Source: Aliidiomarina sp. B3213
GTDB taxonomy: Bacteria; Pseudomonadota; Gammaproteobacteria; Enterobacterales; Alteromonadaceae
Length of the DNA: 64,000 nt
Assembly: GCF_003290085.1 (NCBI RefSeq)
Contig: NZ_QMKJ01000001.1
Coordinates: 62,001 to 126,000, forward strand
Direction: 5' to 3'
Each line of letters opens with the position of its first letter. Position 1 is the first letter of the stretch. Below the pieces are notes generated by a model, which was given only the letters and a program-made list of their open reading frames with translations, did not search any database and had not been told where the DNA came from. This document shows positions 54,669 to 62,885 of this stretch, piece by piece. The position numbers were made by a program, and so were the translations under genes.

Positions 54669-54780
54669 CCAAAAGAGCTTCGCTCTTTGCTGGGGGGGAT
54701 TGTACGAAAGCCATCCATGGCTTTCGCCCTGCGGGTCTCGCTTTGCTCGATACTAAAACGCTCCCGGCGTTTTAGTGAAC
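54669..54780. repeat. Palindrome-rich unit, copy 1
   Basis: Contains three perfect or near-perfect hairpins in order: AAAGAGC/GCTCTTT (54672-54688), CGAAAGCCATCCATGGCTTTCG (54705-54726) and CTAAAACGC/GCGTTTTAG (54753-54775). A second copy starts 142 bases downstream. No gene is supportable here. Confidence 0.85.
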
Positions 54781-54810
54781 CCGAACGGGGGGTCTGCATC
54801 CTTCTTGTTA

Positions 54811-54922
54811 CCAAAAGAGCTGCGCTCTTTGTTGGGGGATTGTACGAAAGCCATCCTTGGCTTTCGCCCTGCGGGTCTCGCTTGCGCTCGATGCTAAAAC
54901 GCTCCCGGCGTTTTAGTGAACC
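54811..54922. repeat. Palindrome-rich unit, copy 2
   Basis: Repeats copy 1 with few changes: AAAGAGC/GCTCTTT (54814-54830), the CGAAAGCC hairpin with one changed base in its loop (54845-54866) and the CTAAAACGC hairpin (54893-54915). The copies are separated by about 30 unique bases and are about 80-140 bases from the tmRNA 3' end. Origin unknown; the units look like a REP/BIME-type family. Confidence 0.85.
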
Positions 54923-54964
54923 CCCTACGTGGGTTCAATACAATCCCACCAGTTTTCACCCGAA

Positions 54965-54998
54965 AATAAAAAACCCCGAGCCTTTCGGCTCAGGGTTA
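54965..54998 (-). terminator. Rho-independent terminator of ssrA
   Basis: Minus strand: AACCCTGAGCC-GAAA-GGCTCGGGGTT stem-loop, 8 bases after the ssrA 3' end, followed by TTTTTTATTTT. Confidence 0.9.
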
Positions 54999-55005
54999 TT
55001 TTATT

Positions 55006-55358
55006 TGGTGGAGCTGGGGGGATTTGAACCCCCGTCCGCTATACCGCCACTTTCGGTCCTACATGCTTAGTCGTCTCTTTTAGTTAACTGCTTTAAACGC
55101 CGAGCGACAGGCTTTTAAGCAGCGAGTCCGATTGAGTTTAACATTTTGGCTCCGGACGAAGCCGCCATGCGAGCCTGTATAGATGACCATCCGAACCTCT
55201 GCCTACAGACAAAGCCTGAGTGGATGGCTAGCGGGATTAAGCCGCTAGAGCGTAGTTGTCGTCGTTTGCAACTATTAGTTTGAGGCTTTTTACGAGGCCA
55301 GCCTCACCTCGGCATGCACCTTAAGCTTTATGTATCCCGTCGAATCCAAATCAGCCCC
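55006..55358 (-). ncRNA. ssrA: Transfer-messenger RNA
   Basis: One-piece tmRNA. The 5' end reads GGGGCTGATTTGGATTCGACG and the 3' end ends in the tRNA-like GTTCAAATC...CCACCA with the T loop TTCAAAT; 353 nt in all. The tag frame runs 55269 down to 55237: resume codon GCA, tag peptide ANDDNYALAA, stop TAA. It rescues stalled ribosomes with SmpB; the LAA end is read by ClpXP. The differing tag is ANDENYALAA in E. coli. The region between has a normal pseudoknot-rich composition. Confidence 0.96.
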
Positions 55359-55520
55359 TTGGTGTTACTACTCAGACAGTATAACAAAGTTAAAGTTCCG
55401 CTGAAATATGCGTAGCACTTAGTTTTAAGCACTTTTCTAAGTTTTGTTGGAAACCGTCTATAATTGTTTCGCTTCATTAAATATATATGGCTATGAAAAC
55501 AACAAAAACAAGGTTTGCTT

Positions 55521-56000
55521 ATGAAACAGTATCAACAAGAAATTAAATGGGGTGTCATTTTCTCTATTGCCATGCTGGTGTGGATGGTTATAGAGAGAGT
55601 TGCTGGCTTACATGATGACATGATCGACAAGCATGTAATTTACACCAACGGTTTTGCGATTGTGGCTATTGCTGTGTATGTATTTGCGCTTCGTTCTATT
55701 CGTAATAATCGTCCTGCGCCTTATACCTACAAAGAAGCATTTATATCAGGTGTGATTATTTCGTTGGTTGTAGCGGTGCTGTCTCCATTAACTCAGTGGA
55801 TAACGCATACGTTTATCACGCCCAACTTCTTTGACAATATGATTGCTTACACCGTAAGCAGTGGACAGGCTACCCTAGAAGAGGCGCAAGCATACTTTAA
55901 CTTCTCCAGCTACGTGCTTCAGTCGGTTATTTTTGCATTCGTGATGGGCGTGATTACAACGGCTATCGTTGCTATTTTTATACGCCAGAAACCACATTAA
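55521..56000 (+). CDS. DUF4199 family membrane protein
   Basis: 159 residues from ATG (MKQYQQEIKWGVIF), preceded by CAAGGTT. Four membrane spans near 10-30, 42-62, 75-97 and 130-152. The core YTYKEAFISGVIISLVVAVLSPLTQWI matches DUF4199 proteins, of unknown function. It stands alone, downstream of ssrA on the opposite strand. Confidence 0.8.
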   Translation: MKQYQQEIKWGVIFSIAMLVWMVIERVAGLHDDMIDKHVIYTNGFAIVAIAVYVFALRSIRNNRPAPYTYKEAFISGVIISLVVAVLSPLTQWITHTFITPNFFDNMIAYTVSSGQATLEEAQAYFNFSSYVLQSVIFAFVMGVITTAIVAIFIRQKPH

Positions 56001-56015
56001 GTATTCTTTCGTAAA

Positions 56016-56633
56016 TTATTTTACTTCGGTGCGCTCGTGAATTTTATTCTCGAGCGTAGCCTCTATTTTGTCGCCGACATTTAACGCACCGACGCCTGCA
56101 GGTGTGCCAGTTAAAATAATATCGCCCGCATTTAAGGTGAAGTGGCGGCTAGCATACTGAATAAGCTGCACAATAGGGATGAGCATATCGCTGGTATCGC
56201 CTTGTTGACGTACCTCATCGTTTATTTTCAATTCAAACTTTAAGGCTGTAAGGTCTAAATTGTCGATCGGTATAAATGCTGAAACAGGGCAGCTGCCGTC
56301 GAAGGCTTTGGCTTTTTCCCATGGCTCTCCGCGCTGTTTTAGTTCGTTTTGGAGCTCGCGTAGCGTAAGGTCTAGTGCTAAACCTACAGCGTCAATTGCT
56401 GTGCTTGCGTCCACTTCGTCTGCATTTTTCAGTGTTTTCCCGAGCAAAACAGCAACTTCGAGTTCGTAATGCACGGGCTGCGCGATTGCGGAAACTGGAA
56501 TAGGGTCGGTTAGCGGTACTAACGTTGTTGCAGGCTTCATAAACAGTATGGGCTCTACAGGGATGGGGTTATTCAATTCTTTTGCATGCGCTGCATAGTT
56601 ACGACCAACACAAACCACTTTATTGTAATTCAC
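56016..56633 (-). CDS. Fumarylacetoacetate hydrolase family protein
   Basis: 205 residues, the short YcgM type. Family blocks: VVCVGRNYAAHAKELNN near 5-21, LFMKPATTLVPL near 30, a metal-ligand region HYELEVAVLLGKTLKN (Glu ligands) near 51-66, DLTLRELQNELKQRGEPWEKAKAFDGSCPVS near 88-118 and GDIILTGTPAGVG near 171-183. Probable metal-dependent hydrolase or decarboxylase of a 2-oxo acid; exact substrate unknown. Its upstream neighbour on the other strand starts about 70 bases away. Confidence 0.88.
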   Translation of the reverse strand: MNYNKVVCVGRNYAAHAKELNNPIPVEPILFMKPATTLVPLTDPIPVSAIAQPVHYELEVAVLLGKTLKNADEVDASTAIDAVGLALDLTLRELQNELKQRGEPWEKAKAFDGSCPVSAFIPIDNLDLTALKFELKINDEVRQQGDTSDMLIPIVQLIQYASRHFTLNAGDIILTGTPAGVGALNVGDKIEATLENKIHERTEVK

Positions 56634-56706
56634 TCGTTTCCCCTTGAACTGATTACGATTTCAGACAAGTATATGCTATCAAGTTATGGCTTTGGAGAGG
56701 AACTTT

Positions 56707-57648
56707 GTGATTCGGAACGTTAAAAATGCACTGACATTTACGTTAGGACTTACCTTTCTTATTGGCTGCGCATCCCACCAGCCGCCTGAGCCAGAAGCTA
56801 ACGTAGGCCCGGAACTCTCATTTAACTTTGAAGCTCGAGAACACGAAAATAATGAGTTGATTGGCAAATTTTGGAGCCCCGTTACTCAGAACTATATTTC
56901 CTGGCAGCAAGTCGACCGTTTTTTACCTGACGGTGGCTGGTTATTTATTGGCGAGAGTTTAGGCCACCCGGACAACGAACGAATTGCCACTTATCTTATA
57001 GAACATTTAGGAAGAAGTGGTCGGTTAGGTGCTGTTGCTTTAGAAGTCATGAACACGGAGCAACAAGAATTACTCGACGAGCACTTAGGCGAACGCAACA
57101 TTGATGAACAAGAGCTTAATTGGAATCCGCAAGTAGGCGAATGGAACGAGGTAGAGGGCATATTAGAGGCTTCGTTGCGTTATGCTTCTCGAGTTATTGG
57201 CGCTGATATGTCTAACGAGAATAAAAACAAAGTTCGAACTTCCCAGCGAGAAGTGGCGCATTACTCTGCAGGACACAGTGATTACTTAGCTAACTTAATT
57301 TACCGTCAGTTCTGCCAGGTGTTTACGCAAGAGCAAGCGGCTGAGATGGTGGACGTGCACATTGCCCGCGACCAGTTTATTGCTGCGCAAATCATGGGGG
57401 CTACGGTTCCTAGTGCCGTTAACGTATTTATTGGAGAGAAGGGCAGAATACGAACCGACTACGGTGTACCTGTGTGGCTGGCGGAAGACATTAACGTGCG
57501 CACTTTGGCGCTCGTACCGGTAGCTGCTTCAGAAAACCCACAAGATTATGTGGGCTCAACTTATAGTGGTTTAGACCCCGCCCAGCTGTTTTACTTCATT
57601 CCTGGGTTTCAAGAAAGCAGTGCCTGCGCAGGGAGTACAGCCAATTAA
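56707..57648 (+). CDS. ChaN family haem- or iron-binding lipoprotein
   Basis: About 313 residues from GTG, which is preceded by GAGAGG with good spacing; an ATG at 56686 is also open. Signal sequence and lipobox LIGC. The ChaN-like core begins WLFIGESLGHPDNERIATYLIEHLGR (a GES-H-type motif) and continues with VALEVMNTEQQELL and VFIGEKGRIRTDYGVPVWL. ChaN binds haem at the outer membrane in some bacteria; a role in iron uptake is inferred. It overlaps the stop of the convergent DUF423 gene by 4 bases. Confidence 0.75.
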   Translation: MIRNVKNALTFTLGLTFLIGCASHQPPEPEANVGPELSFNFEAREHENNELIGKFWSPVTQNYISWQQVDRFLPDGGWLFIGESLGHPDNERIATYLIEHLGRSGRLGAVALEVMNTEQQELLDEHLGERNIDEQELNWNPQVGEWNEVEGILEASLRYASRVIGADMSNENKNKVRTSQREVAHYSAGHSDYLANLIYRQFCQVFTQEQAAEMVDVHIARDQFIAAQIMGATVPSAVNVFIGEKGRIRTDYGVPVWLAEDINVRTLALVPVAASENPQDYVGSTYSGLDPAQLFYFIPGFQESSACAGSTAN

Positions 57649-58028
57649 GCGGGTAATTTAAGCGCCGACCAAGCCAACAAAGACCAGCCCGCAATAAAGC
57701 AAAGACCGCCAAGTGGAGTAATGGGGCCAAGGAACTTCCACTGGGTTAGCACTAAGCCGTACAAACTGCCAGAAAACATCAGAATACCCAGAACGAATAA
57801 TGTGCCTATGGCGAATAAGAATTTAGCTTGTGGGACGTGATAGAACATAAAGGCTATGACAACTAAGCCAAAGGCATGAATAACCTGATAAAGCACCGCA
57901 GTTTGCCATGTGGCAATGGAAGATTCGGCAACTTGATTCTTGAGTGCGTGCGCTCCAAAAGCCCCAAGTATGACGGCTAGTCCCAAGAAAATGGCACCCA
58001 GGGCTAAAAAACTTTTAAACATCGGCAT
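57645..58028 (-). CDS. DUF423 family membrane protein
   Basis: 127 residues with four hydrophobic spans. N-terminal FLALGAIFLGLAVILGAFGAHALK is the recognised family opening (GAFGAHALK), followed by TAVLYQVIHAFGLVVIA, SGSLYGLVLTQWKFLGPITPLGGLCFIAGW. Function unknown. Its stop is shared with the convergent ChaN-like gene (TTAA). Confidence 0.87.
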   Translation of the reverse strand: MPMFKSFLALGAIFLGLAVILGAFGAHALKNQVAESSIATWQTAVLYQVIHAFGLVVIAFMFYHVPQAKFLFAIGTLFVLGILMFSGSLYGLVLTQWKFLGPITPLGGLCFIAGWSLLAWSALKLPA

Positions 58029-58121
58029 TGCTTGTTCCTTTTTGGGCTCGACAATTCTTGTTTGAATGGCCGCGGTAAGATAATTTATGCCATTAAATCA
58101 TTCGCAAAGGAAAAATGCATT

Positions 58122-58328
58122 ATGAACTTAAATGTCACTCTAGTAGGTCAAACTCTATTTATTTCTGCACTTGTAACGACACTGTTGACCTATTTTTTAT
58201 CGAAAGGGAAAGTTCGAAACAGAATGGGAGTTACGATTTTGGGCTTTATTGGAGGGCTTTTTCAACCTATCGGTATTATTGTTCTCATAGTTTTATTGCT
58301 TAAGAAGCCTATTGCGCAAGAGTCATGA
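58122..58328 (+). CDS. Small two-span membrane protein
   Basis: 68 residues from ATG (MNLNVTLVGQTLF), with AAAGG upstream. Spans near 9-25 and 39-61 with a basic loop (SKGKVRNRMG) form a hairpin; the end is KKPIAQES. The ATGA overlap with the following gene suggests translational coupling. Family not recognised. Confidence 0.65.
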   Translation: MNLNVTLVGQTLFISALVTTLLTYFLSKGKVRNRMGVTILGFIGGLFQPIGIIVLIVLLLKKPIAQES

Positions 58329-58729
58329 TCTGTCCATGCGGTTCAAACCATAATTATGAAGGCTGTTGCGAGAGGCTTCACTTAGGCGAGGTCGCCCAAA
58401 CCCCAGAGCAACTCATGCGTTCGCGTTACAGCGCATTTGTTGTTGGAAACGTAAATTACCTTTTGCAAACTTGGCATCCGTCGACGCGACCCACGCTTAA
58501 CCTAGACGATAACCCCGACTGGCAGAAGCTCGACATTCTCAGTACTTCTCATCCGGCTCCAAGCCCATTCAGCGCTCCAGCTCAAGAAGGAGATGAAGGT
58601 TTCGTTCATTTCAAAGCCTATTATCGACTACCTGAAAACACGGGCGGTGGGTTAGCCTGTTTAGAAGAAAAGTCGCGTTTTGTATTTGAAAATGGTTGTT
58701 GGTTTTACATTGATGGTCATATTTTCTAA
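58325..58729 (+). CDS. ychJ: YchJ-like SEC-C metal-binding protein
   Basis: 134 residues. The N-terminus ICPCGSNHNYEGCCERLH is the SEC-C-type zinc motif (C-x-C...C-C) typical of YchJ, followed by AQTPEQLMRSRYSAFVVGNVNYLLQTWHPSTRP and the NTF2-like remainder (FVHFKAYYR...SRFVFENGCWFYIDG). Cytoplasmic, function unknown. Overlaps the preceding small gene by ATGA. Confidence 0.9.
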   Translation: MICPCGSNHNYEGCCERLHLGEVAQTPEQLMRSRYSAFVVGNVNYLLQTWHPSTRPTLNLDDNPDWQKLDILSTSHPAPSPFSAPAQEGDEGFVHFKAYYRLPENTGGGLACLEEKSRFVFENGCWFYIDGHIF

Positions 58730-58810
58730 CAAAGCTGACCATTAATCTGGCGTTATCATTGGTATACTTACTCAAACGATTCAACGCACGTAATAAGCAA
58801 GGAGTCTTCT

Positions 58811-59725
58811 ATGGCGCAAGAGTATCCGATTGGCAAACCGTTTGAGCCTTGGGGCGAAGCCGAAAAAAAGCAGTGGCTAGAAAGCCAGTCTCGTAAGCGT
58901 TTGTATGAAGAAGACGTAATTAGCGCAATAGAAGGCTTTAAGTCGCGCTTTACGGTCGAACAATACGGTACCTTGAACTATGACAAAGACTACCCTCTGT
59001 TCGCGGTGCGCAGCAAGAAATGGGTAGACGAGCGCAGTACCGTTCTTGTGACCGGTGGTGTTCACGGTTATGAAACCAGCGGTGTTCATGGTGCATTAGC
59101 GTTTATTGACCGTGATTTGGAAATGCTAGGGGAGCAAGTGAATGTAGTGGTACTTCCTTGTATTAGCCCTTGGGGATACGAAACGATTAACCGCTGGAAC
59201 CCAGCGGCCGAAGATCCTAACCGCTCTTTCAAAAACGGCGGCGAAACGCCAGAAGCAAAACATGCTATGGCTTATGTAAACAGTCTTTCAACTCGTTTAA
59301 TCATGCACATCGACTTGCATGAAACTACAGACACAGATAACAGCGAGTTTCGTCCGGCACTAGCGGCACGAGACGGCGTAGTTCACGACAACTGGAATAT
59401 ACCGGACGGGTTTTACCTAGTAGGGCATGCGAAAAAGCCAGAGGTAGACTTTCATCACTCTATCTTAGACTCGGTAGAGCAGGTGACGCATATTGCTCCC
59501 GCAGACGAGCAGGATCGTCTGATTGGTGAGCCTGTGGTGATTCCAGGGCTTATTTTCTATGACGCAACGAATGCCGGGTTATGTATGGGGCTTTCAAACG
59601 CACCCTATGTGTCGACCACAGAAGTTTACCCAGATAGTCCAAAAGCGTCGCCAGAAGAGTGCGTTAATGCACAGGTTGCAGCTGTTCTTGGTGGAGTGCG
59701 TTACGTACTTTCTCATTTAGCTTAA
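58811..59725 (+). CDS. Zinc-dependent M14-type carboxypeptidase or deacylase
   Basis: 304 residues, cytosolic. Zinc site residues are seen in VTGGVHGYETSGVHG (His and Glu, HxxE, near 80-90) and HIDLHETTDTD (His near 174), with the arginine motif NRSFKNGGETPEAKHAM and a late catalytic-type glutamate in VSTTEVYPD. The fold is that of M14 family peptidases and succinylglutamate desuccinylase-like amidohydrolases. Substrate unknown; starts at ATG with AAGGAG. Confidence 0.8.
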   Translation: MAQEYPIGKPFEPWGEAEKKQWLESQSRKRLYEEDVISAIEGFKSRFTVEQYGTLNYDKDYPLFAVRSKKWVDERSTVLVTGGVHGYETSGVHGALAFIDRDLEMLGEQVNVVVLPCISPWGYETINRWNPAAEDPNRSFKNGGETPEAKHAMAYVNSLSTRLIMHIDLHETTDTDNSEFRPALAARDGVVHDNWNIPDGFYLVGHAKKPEVDFHHSILDSVEQVTHIAPADEQDRLIGEPVVIPGLIFYDATNAGLCMGLSNAPYVSTTEVYPDSPKASPEECVNAQVAAVLGGVRYVLSHLA

Positions 59726-59748
59726 CCATTGGAATCGTCTCGTTCTTT

Positions 59749-60846
59749 ATGACTTCTATAGCAAAGCTTAGAGCAGAATATCAGCGTGTCGTCGGCGAAG
59801 CACAGCACTCTATGCTTCGCCAACCGAGCCGCACGCTAAAGCAGCACCTGCAAGCGCTAGCAGACTTTGCAACAGATACCACCGAGAGCGACGTATACGG
59901 CTCTGGTGAGCTTATTGAGTCTTTAGAACAAGACATGGCGACATTGTTCGGTAAAGAAGCCGCGTGTTTTATGCCTAGTGGCACAATGGCGCAGAATATT
60001 GCACTGAAAATTTACGCCACACAAAAGGACAAGCCGGCCTTTGCTTGCCATCCAACGTCACATCTTGTGTTGCATGAACAAGCCGCATTTGAGCACCTCT
60101 GGGGTTTAGAGGCCGAGTTAATTGGTGAAGCGTATGCACCCATTGAACTTGCTGATATTAAAACGCTAGATCCTGCACGCATAGCTGCTGTCGTTACTGA
60201 ATTGCCAGCTCGTGAAATAGGTGGGCAGTTGCCCCCTTGGGAAGACTTGGTTAAACAATCCAGATGGTTAAAAGAGCAGGGCATAGCATTTCATATCGAC
60301 GGAGCACGGCTCTGGCACTGTAAAGCAGCTTATGGCAAGTCGTTTGCTGAAATTGGCGAGCTTGCCGACTCGCTTTATTTAAGCTTCTACAAAGATTTAG
60401 CAGGCATATCAGGGGCTGTATTGCTTGGAACGCAAGCGTTCATTGACAAGGCGAAAGTATGGCAGCGTCGCGCTGGTGGTAACTTATTCTCGTTACACCC
60501 ATACATACTTAGCGCTAAGTTAGGTCTAGAAGAAAATCTAGATTCAGTAGATGACGCTGTGCATTACGCAAAAGAGCTAGCGCAAGCTTTGAACACTGTA
60601 CCGAATGTAGAAGTTTTGCCAGCAGTACCGCAAGCGGCAATGTTCCATTTAATCGTGGACGCGGATGAGCCAGAACTGATGGCAAAAATGGTCGAGCAGT
60701 TGGAAGCTTCTCATGTGCAAGTGTTGCCGCTACCTCGAGAAAAGAAAAACGGTTCACTGATTTTTGAAATTCCTGTAGGGCGCGCCGCGATGTCTAAACC
60801 AGTCAAGTTTTGGCACCAGCACCTTGCTCAATTATTACAATCTTAG
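59749..60846 (+). CDS. Low-specificity threonine aldolase / beta-eliminating lyase-like PLP enzyme
   Basis: 365 residues. The PLP fold-type-I core contains VYGSGELIESLEQDMATLFGKEAACFMPSGTMAQNIAL, the His-stacking HEQAAFEHLWGLE, FHIDGARLW and the Schiff-base lysine in LYLSFYKDLAGISGAVL near 205-221. Likely splits L-allo-threonine or L-threonine to glycine and acetaldehyde, or another beta-hydroxy amino acid. Its TAG is followed directly by the complement of the convergent transporter's TAG. Confidence 0.83.
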   Translation: MTSIAKLRAEYQRVVGEAQHSMLRQPSRTLKQHLQALADFATDTTESDVYGSGELIESLEQDMATLFGKEAACFMPSGTMAQNIALKIYATQKDKPAFACHPTSHLVLHEQAAFEHLWGLEAELIGEAYAPIELADIKTLDPARIAAVVTELPAREIGGQLPPWEDLVKQSRWLKEQGIAFHIDGARLWHCKAAYGKSFAEIGELADSLYLSFYKDLAGISGAVLLGTQAFIDKAKVWQRRAGGNLFSLHPYILSAKLGLEENLDSVDDAVHYAKELAQALNTVPNVEVLPAVPQAAMFHLIVDADEPELMAKMVEQLEASHVQVLPLPREKKNGSLIFEIPVGRAAMSKPVKFWHQHLAQLLQS

Positions 60847-61737
60847 CTAGTGGCCTGTGGTCGCTGTATGAGTAGCTTTTTTACGGGTTTCTCTGTGGCT
60901 AATATAAATGCCACTAGCGATAACAATAAGCGCACCTATCACCACTGCTGTTGTAGGTAATTCTCCCCACAATAAGTAACCTAAGCCAATAGCCCAAATC
61001 ATGGCTGTATATTCGAAAGGTGATAACACCGAAGGTGGTGCTTGCCGATAGGCTTCAGTCAGTAAATATTGAGCTATGGCACCAGAAAAGCCAAGCATGA
61101 ATAACCACGGGACGTCAGTCCATGTAACAGGTTGCCAGTTGGCAATCGAGAGTAAACCACACCCCACAGACAAGCTTAAAACAAACATAACCATGAGTGA
61201 TTCGCTAGTTTCTGTTCGGTGCATAATGCGCACCATAATCATGACTGACGCGTAGCCAAAGGTTGCCAATAGGCCGGTAATGACGCCCACTGATGCAAAA
61301 CCCATAGCACTTGGATTAAGCATGATGAGTACACCGACAAAGCCTACCGCAACTGCACCGTACCTATGTATACCTACCTTTTCTTTCAATAGAGGTACTG
61401 AAAGTAGGGTAATAATCAGCGGCGCGATAAAGAAAATAGCGTAAGCGTTGGCTAGAGGAAGCTCTCTTAAGCTTGTTACGGTGAGAACAAGAAAGGCTAT
61501 AGAGATAATTCCACGTAATATGTGCAAACCAATCCGGTTAGGTTTCATTCGATGTAAGGTTTTACGCGAAGCTAACCAGATGAGAATAAAAGGCAAAGAC
61601 ATAAAGCCGCGAAAAAAGCTGACTTGAAAAGTACTCAAATGACCCGCTAGGTGTTTCATGCATACGTCCATGATTGCGAAGCAAAAGATCGCAAGAATCA
61701 TAAACACTATGCCACGGCCAATGCTGTCTTTATGCAT
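60847..61737 (-). CDS. EamA/DMT-type transporter
   Basis: About 296 residues from ATG (MHKDSIGRGIVFMILA); the upstream open frame is probably not used. Ten membrane spans and two EamA repeats (roughly 15-140 and 155-285) are predicted from hydrophobic runs; GGCGLLSIAN-like and LLWGELPTTAVVIGALIVIASG segments are typical. Exports or imports amino-acid-like metabolites; substrate unknown. RIBOSOME site not strong. Confidence 0.85.
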   Translation of the reverse strand: MHKDSIGRGIVFMILAIFCFAIMDVCMKHLAGHLSTFQVSFFRGFMSLPFILIWLASRKTLHRMKPNRIGLHILRGIISIAFLVLTVTSLRELPLANAYAIFFIAPLIITLLSVPLLKEKVGIHRYGAVAVGFVGVLIMLNPSAMGFASVGVITGLLATFGYASVMIMVRIMHRTETSESLMVMFVLSLSVGCGLLSIANWQPVTWTDVPWLFMLGFSGAIAQYLLTEAYRQAPPSVLSPFEYTAMIWAIGLGYLLWGELPTTAVVIGALIVIASGIYISHRETRKKATHTATTGH

Positions 61738-61811
61738 GAAAGGTTGATCGTTTGAGGGGTTATATGGGTATTCTAACTTAGTTGTATGAAGAAGTAATGA
61801 ACTAGGGATGT

Positions 61812-62210
61812 ATGATGAGTAATACTTTTTACCCACAATTGATCATTTTCTACGACGGTCAGTGTCCTTTATGCGTTCGCGAAATGACACAACTGAAATT
61901 GAAAGACGAAGCGCAAAGAATTCAGTTTGAAGATATTCTTGCAACAGACTTCAGCGAGCGTTTTCCTAGAGTTAATATTAACGACGCAAACCGAATTCTT
62001 CATGGGCTGGAGAACGGAGAAATGCTTTATGGCCTAGACGTTACACACCGGGCTTGGTCACTAGTTGGTAAGGGCTGGATGACTGCACCGCTGCGCTGGC
62101 CCTTGCTACGCTGGTTTGCAGATAAGGCCTATATGTTTTTTGCACGTCATCGCTATACGTTTTCTAAAATTTTTACCGGTAAAGCACGATGTGAGCGTTG
62201 TCAGCTGTAG
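61812..62210 (+). CDS. DCC/DUF393 thiol-disulfide oxidoreductase-like protein
   Basis: 132 residues starting at ATG (an alternative ATG one codon later is equally good). The family motif FYDGQCPLCVREM (residues 12-24) carries a CxxC thioredoxin-type active site. The remainder includes IQFEDILATD and the HRAWSLVGKGWMTAPLRWPLLRWFAD block. Role in redox chemistry inferred. Divergent from the EamA gene. Confidence 0.86.
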   Translation: MMSNTFYPQLIIFYDGQCPLCVREMTQLKLKDEAQRIQFEDILATDFSERFPRVNINDANRILHGLENGEMLYGLDVTHRAWSLVGKGWMTAPLRWPLLRWFADKAYMFFARHRYTFSKIFTGKARCERCQL

Positions 62211-62246
62211 ATGACAGACAACACTCACATAGACCGTCGAAATATA

Positions 62247-62870
62247 TTAGTCGCTGTATTTAACTGAACAACCATACGGGCGAGAAATAGGGCGCGACAC
62301 AGCCTCACCGCTTAACACCTGTTCTGCCGCGTTAGCAAAGTAAGGTTCAGCTCTTTCAATGTCAGACTGACGAGCGCTAGGAATACTGTCGATTCCACCT
62401 GCGTACTGCAACACGCCCTCACTATCAATGACATACATGTGCGGTGTAACTCTAGCACTGTAAGCTCTACCCATAGTGCCTGATTCATCTAACAATACGG
62501 CTGTAGGCGCTGCGTTTCGTGAGGAGGTGAGTTCATTGGCTTGCTCTGCACTCACATGACCTTGCGTACCAGGCGAGGAAGAAATAACACTTAGCCACAC
62601 TACACCTTGCTCGGTAAACCGTTGTTGTAGAGACTGCATGTTGCCTGACTCGTAGTGCTTGCGAACGTAGGGGCAATCGTGGTTTGTCCACTCGAGCACC
62701 ACGGTTTCACCTGCAAAGTCAGATAAACTATGAGTTACGCCATGACTGTCTATTACTGAGAAGTTGGGAGCTGGTGCACCAATTTCAGGGTTTGCTTTTG
62801 CGCCAAAAGACATAACCATAAAAGCGCTAGTGATTAGAACTAATAACCAAGTTTTAACGATGTATTTCAT
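62247..62870 (-). CDS. Periplasmic thioredoxin-like / peroxiredoxin-like protein
   Basis: About 207 residues from ATG (MKYIVKTWLLVL); AGGAGG lies 8 bases upstream. Signal peptide about 1-27, then an AhpC/TSA-like fold with GAPAPNFSVIDSHG and WTNHDCPYVRKHYESG. Only one cysteine sits at the active site (CPYV rather than CxxC), with another near the C-terminus (GCSVKYSD). The dsbD-like gene directly upstream could supply its electrons, which fits a periplasmic reduction pair; this is inference. Confidence 0.8.
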   Translation of the reverse strand: MKYIVKTWLLVLITSAFMVMSFGAKANPEIGAPAPNFSVIDSHGVTHSLSDFAGETVVLEWTNHDCPYVRKHYESGNMQSLQQRFTEQGVVWLSVISSSPGTQGHVSAEQANELTSSRNAAPTAVLLDESGTMGRAYSARVTPHMYVIDSEGVLQYAGGIDSIPSARQSDIERAEPYFANAAEQVLSGEAVSRPISRPYGCSVKYSD

Positions 62871-62885
62871 AAAAGACACCTCCTG

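Noticed and set aside
54687-55070. A 127-codon open frame across the palindromic units and the tmRNA 3' end
   Set aside because: It is made of the repeated hairpins and ends within ssrA; no ribosome site and no protein-like composition.
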